Source of the DNA: Clostridia bacterium
Lineage (GTDB): Bacteria > Bacillota > Clostridia > Oscillospirales > Acutalibacteraceae
Length of the DNA stretch: 51,714 nucleotides
Assembly: GCA_017549285.1 (NCBI GenBank)
Contig: JAFYVE010000016.1
Coordinates: 1-51,714, forward strand
Reading direction: 5' to 3'
Position numbers and translations under genes: made by a program. Positions 1-7,554 of this stretch are shown one piece after another. Under the pieces are notes generated by a model. That model saw only the letters and a list, made by a program, of their open reading frames with translations. It had not been told where the DNA came from and ran no database searches. Numbering within the stretch: the first letter of the stretch is position 1; the number at the start of each line of letters is the position of its first letter.

Positions 1-1
1 C

Positions 2-397
2 CTCACCTATCAACAGGTAGAGGACCAGTGTGGCATTCGCATTGCCGGTTGCGGCAGAGGTATCAACCCGACGGATAATACCGTCGTGCTGATTTCCTCG
101 ATCGGCAAAGCCAGCGGCAACTTTGTGTATCACGATAAGTGGACCGCCGAAGGCGATTACCTGTATTCTGGCGAAGGTAAAACCGGTGATCAGACCATGA
201 CCAAGGGTAACCTTGCGATCAGAGATGCAGCGCGCAACGGAAAGAAGATTCACTTGTTCGTAAAGTTTTCTCCACAGGAGTATTACTATCAAGGTGTCTT
301 TGAGCTCGTTGATTATACATACGAGGATGAGAAGGACGAAGACGGCAACATCCGCAAAGAGTACAAGTTCCGTCTGAAGAAAGTGATCGGCGCATGA
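2..397 (+). CDS. C-terminal part of a protein with an SRA/ScoMcrA-like or DUF3427-like domain (partial)
   Basis: The reading frame is open from the window edge, so the N-terminus is missing; 131 residues remain. The pattern GEGKTGDQ, then a GN motif, then KKIHLFVKF and EYYYQGVFE resembles the SRA/YDG-like DNA-recognition domains of McrA-type modification-dependent nucleases. DUF3427 at the end of some helicases is an alternative. The end is acidic and basic (YEDEKDEDG). The stop overlaps the next start (ATGA), so it is translationally coupled to a Nudix hydrolase. I infer a defence-type protein binding modified DNA; the catalytic part would lie left of the window. Confidence 0.5.
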   Translation, partial: LTYQQVEDQCGIRIAGCGRGINPTDNTVVLISSIGKASGNFVYHDKWTAEGDYLYSGEGKTGDQTMTKGNLAIRDAARNGKKIHLFVKFSPQEYYYQGVFELVDYTYEDEKDEDGNIRKEYKFRLKKVIGA

Positions 398-792
398 AAA
401 CACTTGAAGTAACGGCGGCCATCATACGGAATAATGGAAAAATTCTCATTTGCCAGCGTCCAGCGAATAAAAATTGCGGCCTGTTGTGGGAGTTCCCCGG
501 CGGCAAGATCGAAACTGGAGAAACCGGCGAACAGTGCATCATCCGTGAGTGCCAGGAGGAACTTGGCATTACGTTGAGCGTGGAGCGGGAGCTGACGGAT
601 ATCACGTACGAATATCCTGATCGCATTGTGCACTTGCATTTTTACCTTTGCGACATCACAGCGGGTGTTCCTGAAAATAAGGAGCATAATGCACTGGCAT
701 GGATCACTCCCGGTGAGGTTGAGCAGTACGAATTCTGTCCGGCAGACAAAGAAATGTTGAAAAGAAACAGCATTGAGAAATTCATATGTTAA
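394..792 (+). CDS. Nudix (deoxy)nucleoside triphosphate pyrophosphohydrolase, MutT-like
   Basis: A 132-residue single-domain Nudix protein. The Nudix box is complete at about residues 37-59 (G37, E43, R51-E52, E55-E56, G58), preceded by LWEFPGG as in the MutT/CTP pyrophosphohydrolase subfamily. Such enzymes hydrolyse (d)NTPs, often oxidised or modified ones, to the monophosphate and pyrophosphate using Mg2+ held by the box glutamates. The start codon overlaps the stop of the SRA-like gene. In many bacteria this Nudix subfamily sits beside helicase/nuclease genes; here a role in handling modified nucleotides with its partner is inference. Family assignment is secure, substrate is not. Confidence 0.88.
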   Translation: MKTLEVTAAIIRNNGKILICQRPANKNCGLLWEFPGGKIETGETGEQCIIRECQEELGITLSVERELTDITYEYPDRIVHLHFYLCDITAGVPENKEHNALAWITPGEVEQYEFCPADKEMLKRNSIEKFIC

Positions 793-822
793 TGTTGACT
801 TCAAAGGATGGAGGCGCCGATA

Positions 823-1827
823 ATGGACACAAAAGAAGAATATCGTTTTCTATCTGCTCCGTATGTGATAGATAGAAAACTGTATAAATATTATTCCAAC
901 ACAAAGTATGCAATCGACTGCATAAGAAATAGGCGTGTTCATTTGGATGATCCGCGGACATTTAATGATCCTTTTGATGCAGCATTCCATTGCACAAGAA
1001 TAACCACATTAACATCAGACGATTCAGATAAGGAACTAGCAAATAAATTTCTGGAGTATCTTTGCGCGGTACATAAGAAAGATCAAGGGAAAAACCACCT
1101 CGCAATTATTCAGAAATATACTGATTTTCTTATTAAGACAGCAGGTGGTTTATCGACAATTGCTGTTGAAAGACCTGTACAGGATGTGGTACAAAAAGTA
1201 TATGCAATGATGGGTGACAACGTTTTTTCACTGGATGAATTTGCCGCAGCTATTGATAACGGATTTGTTGAAAGAGAACGCGTTATGCGGCTGAATTGCA
1301 AAATTTCTTGTTTTTCTGAGATTTGCGATTCAATACTAATGTGGTCATACTATGGAAATAGTCATAACGGAATTTGCGTTGAATTTGATTTGTCCTTGTT
1401 GGATGAGAAATCTGAGTTAACGCATCAAATAATGTCGGGAATGTCAAAAGTTCACTATAGCCCCATTCGTGCAGATTTACAGTATTCTGGAAGCAGAGCA
1501 GCCGGATTGAATTTCCTTACTTCAAAGGCGGATGTATGGGAACATGAGCACGAATGGCGACTGATTTGTGAAACAGAGGCGGAGTACCTTCCCTTCGATT
1601 GTATTAGCAGCGTTTATGTTGGCGTTAATTTTGATACATCGGCGGCAAAATATAGGGATCTGGTAAAGGCTGTTGACACTCACGAAAGCCTATCTATACG
1701 ACAATGCAAACTTAGTTTAGATCGATATCAAATCGAAAGCGAAGAAGTATATAATAGCTATATACACACGTTGCTTAAACGGCAAAAAAATGAAGAAACT
1801 TCCGGACAGTTGATTCAAATAGCCTGA
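823..1827 (+). CDS. DUF2971 family protein
   Basis: 334 residues. The start at 823 is preferred over the in-frame ATG at 808, which lies inside the Shine-Dalgarno stretch AAGGATGGAGG with ideal spacing to 823. Family marks are YKYYS near the N-terminus, LDDPRTFNDPFD, then CFSEICDSILMWSYYGNSHNG and, further on, the WEHEHEWR block typical of DUF2971. The biochemical role of DUF2971 is not established; members are frequent in mobile elements and defence islands. The gene is noticeably more AT-rich than the upstream and downstream element genes, suggesting separately acquired cargo. Confidence 0.82.
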   Translation: MDTKEEYRFLSAPYVIDRKLYKYYSNTKYAIDCIRNRRVHLDDPRTFNDPFDAAFHCTRITTLTSDDSDKELANKFLEYLCAVHKKDQGKNHLAIIQKYTDFLIKTAGGLSTIAVERPVQDVVQKVYAMMGDNVFSLDEFAAAIDNGFVERERVMRLNCKISCFSEICDSILMWSYYGNSHNGICVEFDLSLLDEKSELTHQIMSGMSKVHYSPIRADLQYSGSRAAGLNFLTSKADVWEHEHEWRLICETEAEYLPFDCISSVYVGVNFDTSAAKYRDLVKAVDTHESLSIRQCKLSLDRYQIESEEVYNSYIHTLLKRQKNEETSGQLIQIA

Positions 1828-1917
1828 TTTGCTACTTAATTGCTAACAAACCGCTTTTCATCTGGATATTGCCGGAGTGTTCTGGTATTGTGTGTCCCTG
1901 CCAAAGGAGGTGGCGAC

Positions 1918-2214
1918 ATGCGAAGTATCATAGAAGAACTATATTACGGCAATATCAGCCCGTCGGATCGGGACATCATCAGAGGCGGTACCTATTCGCA
2001 CATACTGAACTTAATGACCCGCAACGAAGATGAGCTGGTGCAAACGCTGACGCAGGCGCAGCAAGAAACGTTCGAGAAGTTCAAGGACTGCGCGTCGGAG
2101 CTGGGCGACAAAAACGAAATGATGTCATTCGTCCTCGGCTTCAAACTAGGTATGCGGTTGGCAGTGGAGGCAATGATCAGCCTGGATGAGATCACAGACC
2201 CCCAAATGACATAA
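1918..2214 (+). CDS. DUF6809 family protein
   Basis: 98 residues. The ATG at 1918 follows AAAGGAGG closely, so the longer open frame upstream is not used. MRSIIEELYYGNI at the start, FEKFKDCASEL in the middle and FVLGFKLGMRLAVEA at the end are the hallmarks of DUF6809, small mainly helical proteins common in clostridial prophages and conjugative elements. No function is known. A strong terminator follows directly at 2222-2255, so this gene closes the transcription unit with the SRA-like, Nudix and DUF2971 genes or forms its own. Confidence 0.75.
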   Translation: MRSIIEELYYGNISPSDRDIIRGGTYSHILNLMTRNEDELVQTLTQAQQETFEKFKDCASELGDKNEMMSFVLGFKLGMRLAVEAMISLDEITDPQMT

Positions 2215-2221
2215 TAGCACG

Positions 2222-2255
2222 AGGCATCGCAGCAGAAATGTTGCGGTGCCTTTTT
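2222..2255 (+). terminator. Rho-independent terminator after the DUF6809 gene
   Basis: A 10-bp stem AGGCATCGCA / TGCGGTGCCT with one G-T pair is followed by TTTTTGTGTT. It separates the left cargo genes from the replication block. Confidence 0.8.
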
Positions 2256-2347
2256 GTGTTTTCTTTGTTAATTATTGCGTTATTAGCTGGACTTTCCCCC
2301 TTCTTTCTGGCTTAATTGTCCTACTAAAACAGCAGGAGGAAAACAAC

Positions 2348-2632
2348 ATGACGATCGAACAGGCAAAAAGAGACTTCAATCAGATGGTCATAAAGAACGG
2401 TTTCACAGAAGCTGGTTACACCAGAGACACAAACAGAATCATCTATCACAGAAAATGGAGAGAAGATGCCACTACACTTGAAGTGCGAATGATGTTTAGT
2501 GGAACATACACGCTAGTTTCTGTAAAATACAATGGAAAAGCGGATCCAAAATTCATACGTGACTACAGCAGCCCGAAACGAGCAATGAGCGCTATACGAA
2601 CAATGGTACTCAATGCCGGGTTTTCATGGTAA
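2348..2632 (+). CDS. Small hypothetical protein of the element
   Basis: 94 residues starting at the ATG behind GCAGGAGGAAAACAAC. The sequence is hydrophilic with no membrane segment. It begins MTIEQAKRDFNQMV and has a middle part rich in beta-prone residues (TLEVRMMFSGTYTLVSVKY). I do not recognise a family with certainty; small proteins of this look occur in clostridial phages and integrative elements. It is close to the DUF7678-like gene, whose alternative start at 2626 would overlap its last codons, so co-translation is likely. Confidence 0.6.
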   Translation: MTIEQAKRDFNQMVIKNGFTEAGYTRDTNRIIYHRKWREDATTLEVRMMFSGTYTLVSVKYNGKADPKFIRDYSSPKRAMSAIRTMVLNAGFSW

Positions 2633-2643
2633 ACGGTGGCAGT

Positions 2644-2868
2644 ATGTGGCGAGAAGGCAGCATTAAAATCGGTGAGGACATCTTCCACTATTGGATAAAG
2701 CAATACGGTGGTGGATCTGTGCTCGGAATTGATGGCGGCAGAATCAGCAAGCTGATGATCACACGTAGCGGAGAAATCGTATGCAACTACGATCGCGGCT
2801 GGGACATCAAGCCAGTGGACGAAGTCACCGAGTCCGCGCTGGCCATCCTCATGAAGGACTACAACTAA
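2644..2868 (+). CDS. Small protein, probably DUF7678 family
   Basis: 74 residues from the ATG at 2644, or 80 from an in-frame ATG at 2626 that overlaps the previous gene; I prefer 2644 because remembered relatives begin MW. FGIDGGRISKLM-type wording (here LGIDGGRISKLMITR) and CNYDRGWDI match small clostridial proteins that I believe are classed as DUF7678. It has a beta-rich N-terminal half and an ALAIL helix at the end. Function is unknown. A weak hairpin with TTTTT (about 2873-2916) follows. Confidence 0.55.
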   Translation: MWREGSIKIGEDIFHYWIKQYGGGSVLGIDGGRISKLMITRSGEIVCNYDRGWDIKPVDEVTESALAILMKDYN

Positions 2869-3038
2869 AAAGCTCACCACCGTAACCCCAAAAGGCTGCG
2901 TTGGTGTTTTTGCATTACTGAGGTTTACTGAAGCAATTTCTGAAAAGTCTAAGGAAAAAGAAATTCTAAAAGATTGCTATATATTGTGTCGGTATACCTC
3001 AGTAACAAAATATTAACACAAAATATTGTGATTTGCTA

Positions 3039-3067
3039 TTGACACAAACGTTCGAATATGTTATCAT
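3039..3067 (+). promoter_or_regulatory. Sigma-A-type promoter upstream of the HTH-primase genes
   Basis: TTGACA at 3039-3044 and TATCAT at 3062-3067 are separated by 17 nt. The spacer contains AACGTTCGAA, a partial palindrome that may be a repressor site. Confidence 0.65.
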
Positions 3068-3103
3068 CATGATGTCGGAAGACATTTAAGGCGCTAGACG
3101 TCA

Positions 3104-3193
3104 CAAAGATACAAAGAACAATATTACAAAGAAACAACGCTTCAAAATTCAATAATCAAAGATTCAAAGAGCACTGATACGACGCTACAAAGA
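3104..3193 (+). repeat. Cluster of six CAAAGA direct repeats (iteron-like)
   Basis: CAAAGA occurs at 3104, 3112, 3127, 3157, 3165 and 3188, mostly as ACAAAGA or TCAAAGA, with start spacings of 8, 15, 30, 8 and 23 nt. The cluster is directly upstream of the HTH-primase operon, a typical place for initiator-binding repeats. The core is short, so the pattern could also be structured leader RNA. Confidence 0.5.
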
Positions 3194-3216
3194 GCAACGT
3201 ATAGGTGCTCTTTTTG
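3166..3216 (+). terminator. Terminator or attenuator in the leader of the primase operon
   Basis: AAAGAGCAC (3166-3174) can pair with GTGCTCTTT (3205-3213), and the right arm runs into TTTTTG. The hairpin lies between the promoter at 3039 and the first gene at 3275, so it would terminate transcripts before the operon unless relieved. Confidence 0.6.
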
Positions 3217-3274
3217 TTATCTAGAGCACCGGCCATAAAAATTCGATAGGCCCCAAGGCCGGAAAGGAAAACAT

Positions 3275-3466
3275 ATGAAAGCGAATCAAGATATCAGAAT
3301 AAAAGCCTGCGAGATGGGAGTGCACTACTGGGAGATTGCCAAGTGGCTCGGAATCAGACCAGAAACCTTCTCAAGACTTCTCCGTGAGGAATTGAATCCT
3401 CAGCAAAAGGAAAAGGTAATGCGTGCGATCTATGAAATCAGCTATCCCATCGGACACGGGCACTGA
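3275..3466 (+). CDS. Small helix-turn-helix DNA-binding protein
   Basis: 63 residues with Shine-Dalgarno AAAGGA upstream. Residues about 10-40 read as a helix-turn-helix (ACEMGVHYWEIAKWLGI, then PETFSRLLREEL), a form common in small clostridial phage and element proteins that precede replication genes. It has no other domain. It could regulate the leader just upstream or assist replication initiation at the CAAAGA repeats. It is followed by the primase-helicase after 23 nt with its own GGAGG, so they are almost surely one operon. Confidence 0.7.
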   Translation: MKANQDIRIKACEMGVHYWEIAKWLGIRPETFSRLLREELNPQQKEKVMRAIYEISYPIGHGH

Positions 3467-3489
3467 TGCTGGTAGATTGGAGGTAAGTT

Positions 3490-5643
3490 ATGACATCATT
3501 TACAATCTACACAGCAAACACCACCGGCGCGAAGCAGAATAAGGTGTACCCCAACGAGGTAACGGTGGACAACCTTTCTGCATTGGAGCAGGCAATGCGC
3601 CGCGATCACGTGTGCGCAAAGTACACCGGCAACGTAAGAGGCGTTGCGAATTTCCAGTATGCCGACTGCATCCCCATGGACTGTGACAACGATCACAGCG
3701 ACAACCCCGAAGACTGGAAAGGCCCGGAGGATGTGCAGAAGGCGTTTCCTGATGTGGCTTTCGCGGTGTGCTTCAGCCGCAGCCACATGAAAGAAAAAGA
3801 CGGCAAAGCGGCGCGTCCCAAGTTCCACTGTTACTTTCCGATCGGAAGGCTCAGCAGCGCAGAACAGTATGTAGCACTGAAAAAGCAGATTCAGAAAAAG
3901 TTTCCTGAATTTGACGCAAACGCACTGGACGCAGGCCGCTTCCTGTTCGGAGTGGTGAATCCGAAGGTCATGTACTTTAAGGGTAAGAAGACCGTGGACA
4001 AGCTGTTCATTCTGGCAGGCGGACGCAATGGAACACTGCACAAAAAAGCATGCCAGCTCATTAAGCGCTACGGTGAAGCAGAAGCAAAGGCACACTTCGA
4101 TACAGAAGCAGCCAAATGTGTACCGCCGCTGGAACAGCAGGAGCTGGATGCTATCTGGCAAAGCGCCCAGAAGTACGGTCGCGAGATGAGCAGCGCGGAG
4201 GGTTATATCCCACCGGAGCAGTTCGGCGCGCCGCAGGAATATCTGAAGAAGCTCAAACCGGAAGATAACAAGGCGTATCCATGGACAGAGCTCGGCGCCG
4301 GACAGCTTTTCGCAGACTTCTATAAGGATGTGCTCCGCTACGTTCCGGAGCGCAAGAGCTGGTTCCATTACAACGGCATTGTGTGGGAGCAGGATGTCGG
4401 GAATACCAAGACTAGGGAGCTCTGTAAACAGCTTGCAAGACACCTCTGCATTTACTGTTTATCCATCGAAGATGACAAGCGCCGCGAGGAATATGCTAAG
4501 TTCTGTTACCGTTGGCAGACGCGTAAAATGCGAGAAACGGTGATCTCTGACGCAATGAGCGTACATACCATTAGTATGGAAGAATTTGATACGGATCCCT
4601 ACATCTTTAACTGCAAAAACGGCACCCTCCACCTGAAAACGAAGGAATTTACTCCCCATCGGCCAGAGGACAAGCTGACCAAGCACAGCAATGTGGAATA
4701 CAATCCCGATGCACGCTGTGAACGGTTTGAACGCTTCATGGTGGAGATTACCAACGGCGATCAGGAGAAAGCGAAGTTCCTGCAGAAGGTGCTGGGTTAC
4801 GGTCTCAGCGGCGATACCCGCTTCGAGTGTATGTTTATCTTCTACGGAGCAACCACCCGCAACGGTAAAGGTACGCTGTGTGAAAGCGTGCTGAAAGTGA
4901 TCGGACATTACGGTTGCACATCCCAAGCAGAGACCATAGGAATCAAGGTGAATAAGAGCAGTAGAGCGCCTAGCGAAGACGTAGCCAGATTGGCAGGTGT
5001 GAGATTCGTAAACATCTCAGAACCAGACAGAAGTCTCCGCTTGGATGCAGCACTGGTGAAAACCATGACTGGTAACGACACGATGAACGCCCGCTTCCTG
5101 AACGAAAACAGCTTTGACTTCAAACCGCAGTTTAAGCTGTACATCAATACCAATTACCGTCCGGCGATCAGCGACCTGACCTTGTTCAGCAGCGACCGTG
5201 TGATCATCGTCACCTTCGATCGACATTTCGGTGAAAAGGAGCAGGACAAAAACCTAAAAGAGTTGTTCGCTGCACCAAACAGTCAGAGTGCAATCCTCAA
5301 CTGGCTGCTGGAAGGTTACAGACTGATTCAGTCCGAAGGATTGATGATACCGGACTCCGTTAAGGATGCCATCGAGGAATATCGCAAGGAAAGCGATAAG
5401 GTGGCGCGCTTCACCGAGGAATGTCTCGAAAAGATTGACGGAGTAGAAGTGCGGACAAGTGCCGTGTATAAAGCATACACCCAGTGGTGTGAGGATAACG
5501 GCTGCAGGCCGGAAAACTCCGCCAAGTTTAACCAGGCGCTTAGCAGCTTCGCTACTCTGGAGCGCAAGCGTCCTAAAGGCGGCGGCAACGCCACCACAAT
5601 CCTGATCGGATATACATTGAGCGGATCCGCTCAGCCCCTATAA
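3490..5643 (+). CDS. PrimPol-type primase fused to a P4/D5-type SF3 helicase
   Basis: 717 residues, start after TTGGAGG. The N-terminal third is an archaeo-eukaryotic primase-like domain: MDCDND at about 63-68 gives the paired catalytic aspartates and RPKFHCYFPI fits the downstream histidine motif. The C-terminal part is an SF3 helicase: Walker A GATTRNGKGT at about 452-461, a SEPD-like B motif region, and the YINTNYRP sensor near 545. A D5-like linker and a C-terminal winged-helix part follow. Such proteins start and unwind replication of phages, satellites and plasmids. It is the only replication protein visible and implies that the element replicates autonomously after excision. Confidence 0.92.
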   Translation: MTSFTIYTANTTGAKQNKVYPNEVTVDNLSALEQAMRRDHVCAKYTGNVRGVANFQYADCIPMDCDNDHSDNPEDWKGPEDVQKAFPDVAFAVCFSRSHMKEKDGKAARPKFHCYFPIGRLSSAEQYVALKKQIQKKFPEFDANALDAGRFLFGVVNPKVMYFKGKKTVDKLFILAGGRNGTLHKKACQLIKRYGEAEAKAHFDTEAAKCVPPLEQQELDAIWQSAQKYGREMSSAEGYIPPEQFGAPQEYLKKLKPEDNKAYPWTELGAGQLFADFYKDVLRYVPERKSWFHYNGIVWEQDVGNTKTRELCKQLARHLCIYCLSIEDDKRREEYAKFCYRWQTRKMRETVISDAMSVHTISMEEFDTDPYIFNCKNGTLHLKTKEFTPHRPEDKLTKHSNVEYNPDARCERFERFMVEITNGDQEKAKFLQKVLGYGLSGDTRFECMFIFYGATTRNGKGTLCESVLKVIGHYGCTSQAETIGIKVNKSSRAPSEDVARLAGVRFVNISEPDRSLRLDAALVKTMTGNDTMNARFLNENSFDFKPQFKLYINTNYRPAISDLTLFSSDRVIIVTFDRHFGEKEQDKNLKELFAAPNSQSAILNWLLEGYRLIQSEGLMIPDSVKDAIEEYRKESDKVARFTEECLEKIDGVEVRTSAVYKAYTQWCEDNGCRPENSAKFNQALSSFATLERKRPKGGGNATTILIGYTLSGSAQPL

Positions 5644-5649
5644 TCCTCT

Positions 5650-5733
5650 GTTGCAGATGTAGCAGGTGTATAATGTTGTCTCTTAAGAGAAGAAAAAAAC
5701 GAGTCAACACCTAAAGCCTGCTACAGTTGCAAC
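5650..5733. repeat. Long interrupted inverted repeat between primase and excisionase genes
   Basis: Arms GTTGCAGATGTAGCAGG (5650-5666) and CCTGCTACAGTTGCAAC (5717-5733) pair with two mismatches. Inner GGTGT/ACACC extends the pairing and a perfect palindrome TCTCTTAAGAGA sits in the loop (5679-5690). No clear T-tract follows, so a simple terminator is unlikely. It may be an origin, packaging or recombination site. Confidence 0.6.
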
Positions 5734-5736
5734 ACT

Positions 5737-5837
5737 GGGGGGAGGGGCGGTCTAAATCTCTACAGCTTTTCAATACCGAGACGGGCGTGGGGTCACGTGC
5801 GAAAAATCGGGAAATCAAGTGGGGGTATAGCCCCATA
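5737..5837 (+). other. G-rich block resembling a phage cos/packaging region
   Basis: A stretch with GGGGGGAGGGGCGG, TCTAAATCTCTACAGC, then GGGCGTGGGGTCACG and GGGGGTATAGCCCC. From memory, similar text occurs next to HNH endonuclease/small terminase genes of clostridial cos phages, but here no terminase gene is present. The likeness is pattern memory, not an alignment. Confidence 0.35.
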
Positions 5838-5873
5838 AATCAACTTTTTCAAAAATCGAAAGGAGTTTACCTC

Positions 5874-6077
5874 ATGACTATACACAGAATGCGTACCATC
5901 GGTGAATCGGTGGAAATTATCAAGGAAATCGACCAGGACTCGGCTATCACCGCAAATTGCATCCGTTCGCTTTGCAAGGATGGTAAGGTGCACTGCGTGT
6001 TCACAGGCAAAAAGATCCTGGTGGACCTGGATGATCTTATCAAATATTTCTCAGGCGAAAGTGAAAATATTGCTTGA
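5874..6077 (+). CDS. Excisionase-like small DNA-binding protein
   Basis: 67 residues from the ATG behind AAAGGAG; the longer open frame upstream runs through the G-rich non-coding block and is not credible. RMRTIGESVEIIKEID and TANCIRSLCKDGKV, ending in LVDLDDLIKYF, match the MerR-like winged-helix fold of clostridial Xis-type proteins, where the recognition helix is followed by a short beta hairpin. It sits 72 nt before the integrase, the normal place for a recombination directionality factor. Its own DNA target is unknown. Confidence 0.75.
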   Translation: MTIHRMRTIGESVEIIKEIDQDSAITANCIRSLCKDGKVHCVFTGKKILVDLDDLIKYFSGESENIA

Positions 6078-6149
6078 CTTTGCAGCACTTCTCTGGCTTC
6101 CTTTGTTGTTGCCAAGGGCTTGCAATAACAAAATAACGGAGGAACCGAT

Positions 6150-7544
6150 ATGGCAACAATCACAAAACGAATGACGAAATCCGGTCCCAGCTACCGAATA
6201 CAGGTGAAGATGAAGGACAAAGGCAGCGGCAAGCTGAATGTCTACTCCACCACGTGGCGGCCGCCAGCAGGACTGACGCAAAAGCAGATGGAACGGGAAG
6301 TCGTCATATACGCAGACAAATACGAATCCGAGCTGAAGATGTCCCTCACCGCGCCTGGCGCGGAGGGCATCTCGCCCGATATCACCTTGGGCGAATACGC
6401 AAACTGGTGGCTGGAGCGGCGAAAGGATGAGCTGTCGGCCAGCTACTATGTGAACTGCCAAAACGCCATCAAGGATATCGCCGCCAGCATTGGCGGGTAT
6501 AAACTGCGCGAAATCAATCCCACAATCATACAACGTTTCTACGATCAGCTTGACAAAAAAGAAAAGACGGTCACAACGGTGACCGCCAAGCCGGAACTGC
6601 GGGAGGCAATGCAGGAAGCGAAGATGGGCTTCCGAAAGCTACGATTTGAAATGGACTTCAACTGCTGCACGCTGACGGCAGCACTGGCGGGAAAGACCAT
6701 CAGTCTGGAATACGCGGAACGGTTGGCGGCCTGTCTCGGACGCAGCACCACATCACTATTCAATGTAACAACGAAGAAGGAACTATACGCCTACGAAACA
6801 ATGCACAAAATTAAACGAACACTGCGCGCCATACTATCCCACGCAAAGAAGCAACGCCTCATCAACGATAACTATGCCAGCGCAGATTACATAGACTTCC
6901 CGAAGCGGCCATCGAAGGAGATCGACTATATGAACGACGAAGACGCCAAGAAATTCTACGCGGCAGCAGATACCTATCCGGATATACGATACAAAACGGC
7001 GGCGATGATCCTGCTGCTGACAGGCATGCGACGCGGTGAGCTCTGCGGATTGGAATGGTCGAACATCGACTTCAAAGAGGCCACAATTACCATTGAGCGA
7101 TCGGTCACGACGGTAGCGGGTATCGGCGTTGTAGATAAGGAGCCCAAAACCGAGAGCAGCAAGCGTGTAATTGCCATATCGGATAAGCTGCTATCGGTGC
7201 TGGATGAATATAAGGCATGGTACGATCAGTACCGCTTCGATATGGGCGATCGGTGGAAAGAAACAGATCGGTTGTTCATCGCGGAATGCGGCGCACAGAT
7301 CTACCCCGGCACTGTGTACACATGGGTACATAAGGTGTGTGACGCGGCAGGACTGCCACACAGGACGGTGCATTCCCTGCGACATACCAACATCACCATG
7401 CAGATCGCAGCCGGCGTACCGCTGGTCACAGTGGCCGGTAGAGCAGGACACGCGAGAACAAGTACCACGACGGATATCTACAGTCACTTCCTAAAGAGCT
7501 CCGATAAAACAGCCGCAGAAAAGCTGGAGCAGCTATTCGAATAA
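6150..7544 (+). CDS. Site-specific tyrosine integrase with an HTH-like insertion
   Basis: 464 residues, start after GGAGG. An N-terminal AP2-like arm-binding domain (about 1-65) is followed by a SAM-like core-binding domain (80-240) and the catalytic domain (260-464). The catalytic set is complete: Arg in TGMRRGE (about 294), HSLRH (H408, R411), H434 in GHAR, and nucleophile Tyr444 in DIYSHF. Residues about 141-210 form an insertion within the core-binding domain that reads like an XRE-type helix-turn-helix (TAALAGKTISLEYAERLA). The enzyme should insert and, with the excisionase, remove the element at the tRNA-Arg 3' end. A terminator follows at 7555. Confidence 0.95.
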   Translation: MATITKRMTKSGPSYRIQVKMKDKGSGKLNVYSTTWRPPAGLTQKQMEREVVIYADKYESELKMSLTAPGAEGISPDITLGEYANWWLERRKDELSASYYVNCQNAIKDIAASIGGYKLREINPTIIQRFYDQLDKKEKTVTTVTAKPELREAMQEAKMGFRKLRFEMDFNCCTLTAALAGKTISLEYAERLAACLGRSTTSLFNVTTKKELYAYETMHKIKRTLRAILSHAKKQRLINDNYASADYIDFPKRPSKEIDYMNDEDAKKFYAAADTYPDIRYKTAAMILLLTGMRRGELCGLEWSNIDFKEATITIERSVTTVAGIGVVDKEPKTESSKRVIAISDKLLSVLDEYKAWYDQYRFDMGDRWKETDRLFIAECGAQIYPGTVYTWVHKVCDAAGLPHRTVHSLRHTNITMQIAAGVPLVTVAGRAGHARTSTTTDIYSHFLKSSDKTAAEKLEQLFE

Positions 7545-7554
7545 CACAAAGCAA

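Larger units (their letters stand above)
2869..3274 (+). promoter_or_regulatory. Non-coding leader/origin region upstream of the replication genes
   Basis: This 406-nt gap has no gene. In order it holds a weak terminator-like hairpin, an AT-rich stretch, a sigma-A-type promoter (3039-3067), a cluster of CAAAGA repeats (3104-3193), a terminator/attenuator hairpin (3166-3216) and a short hairpin around CGGCC/GGCCG just before the HTH gene. The arrangement suggests both a replication origin and transcription attenuation ahead of the primase operon. That function is inferred from layout only. Confidence 0.55.

Noticed and set aside
808-822. Start of the DUF2971 gene at 808
   Set aside because: That ATG lies inside the AAGGATGGAGG ribosome site that is ideally placed for the ATG at 823.
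3045-3067. LexA/SOS box in the promoter spacer before the HTH gene
   Set aside because: CGAATATGTT and AACGTTCGAA resemble half-sites but do not give the GAAC-N4-GTTC spacing, so an SOS operator is not supported.
3496-4443. A 315-codon open frame on the minus strand inside the primase gene
   Set aside because: It mirrors the strongly coding plus-strand primase and has no ribosome site or recognisable domain; it is a frame shadow.
5727-5873. N-terminal extension of the excisionase-like gene through the G-rich block
   Set aside because: The extension has no ribosome site, while AAAGGAG sits right before the ATG at 5874 and the family fits from there.
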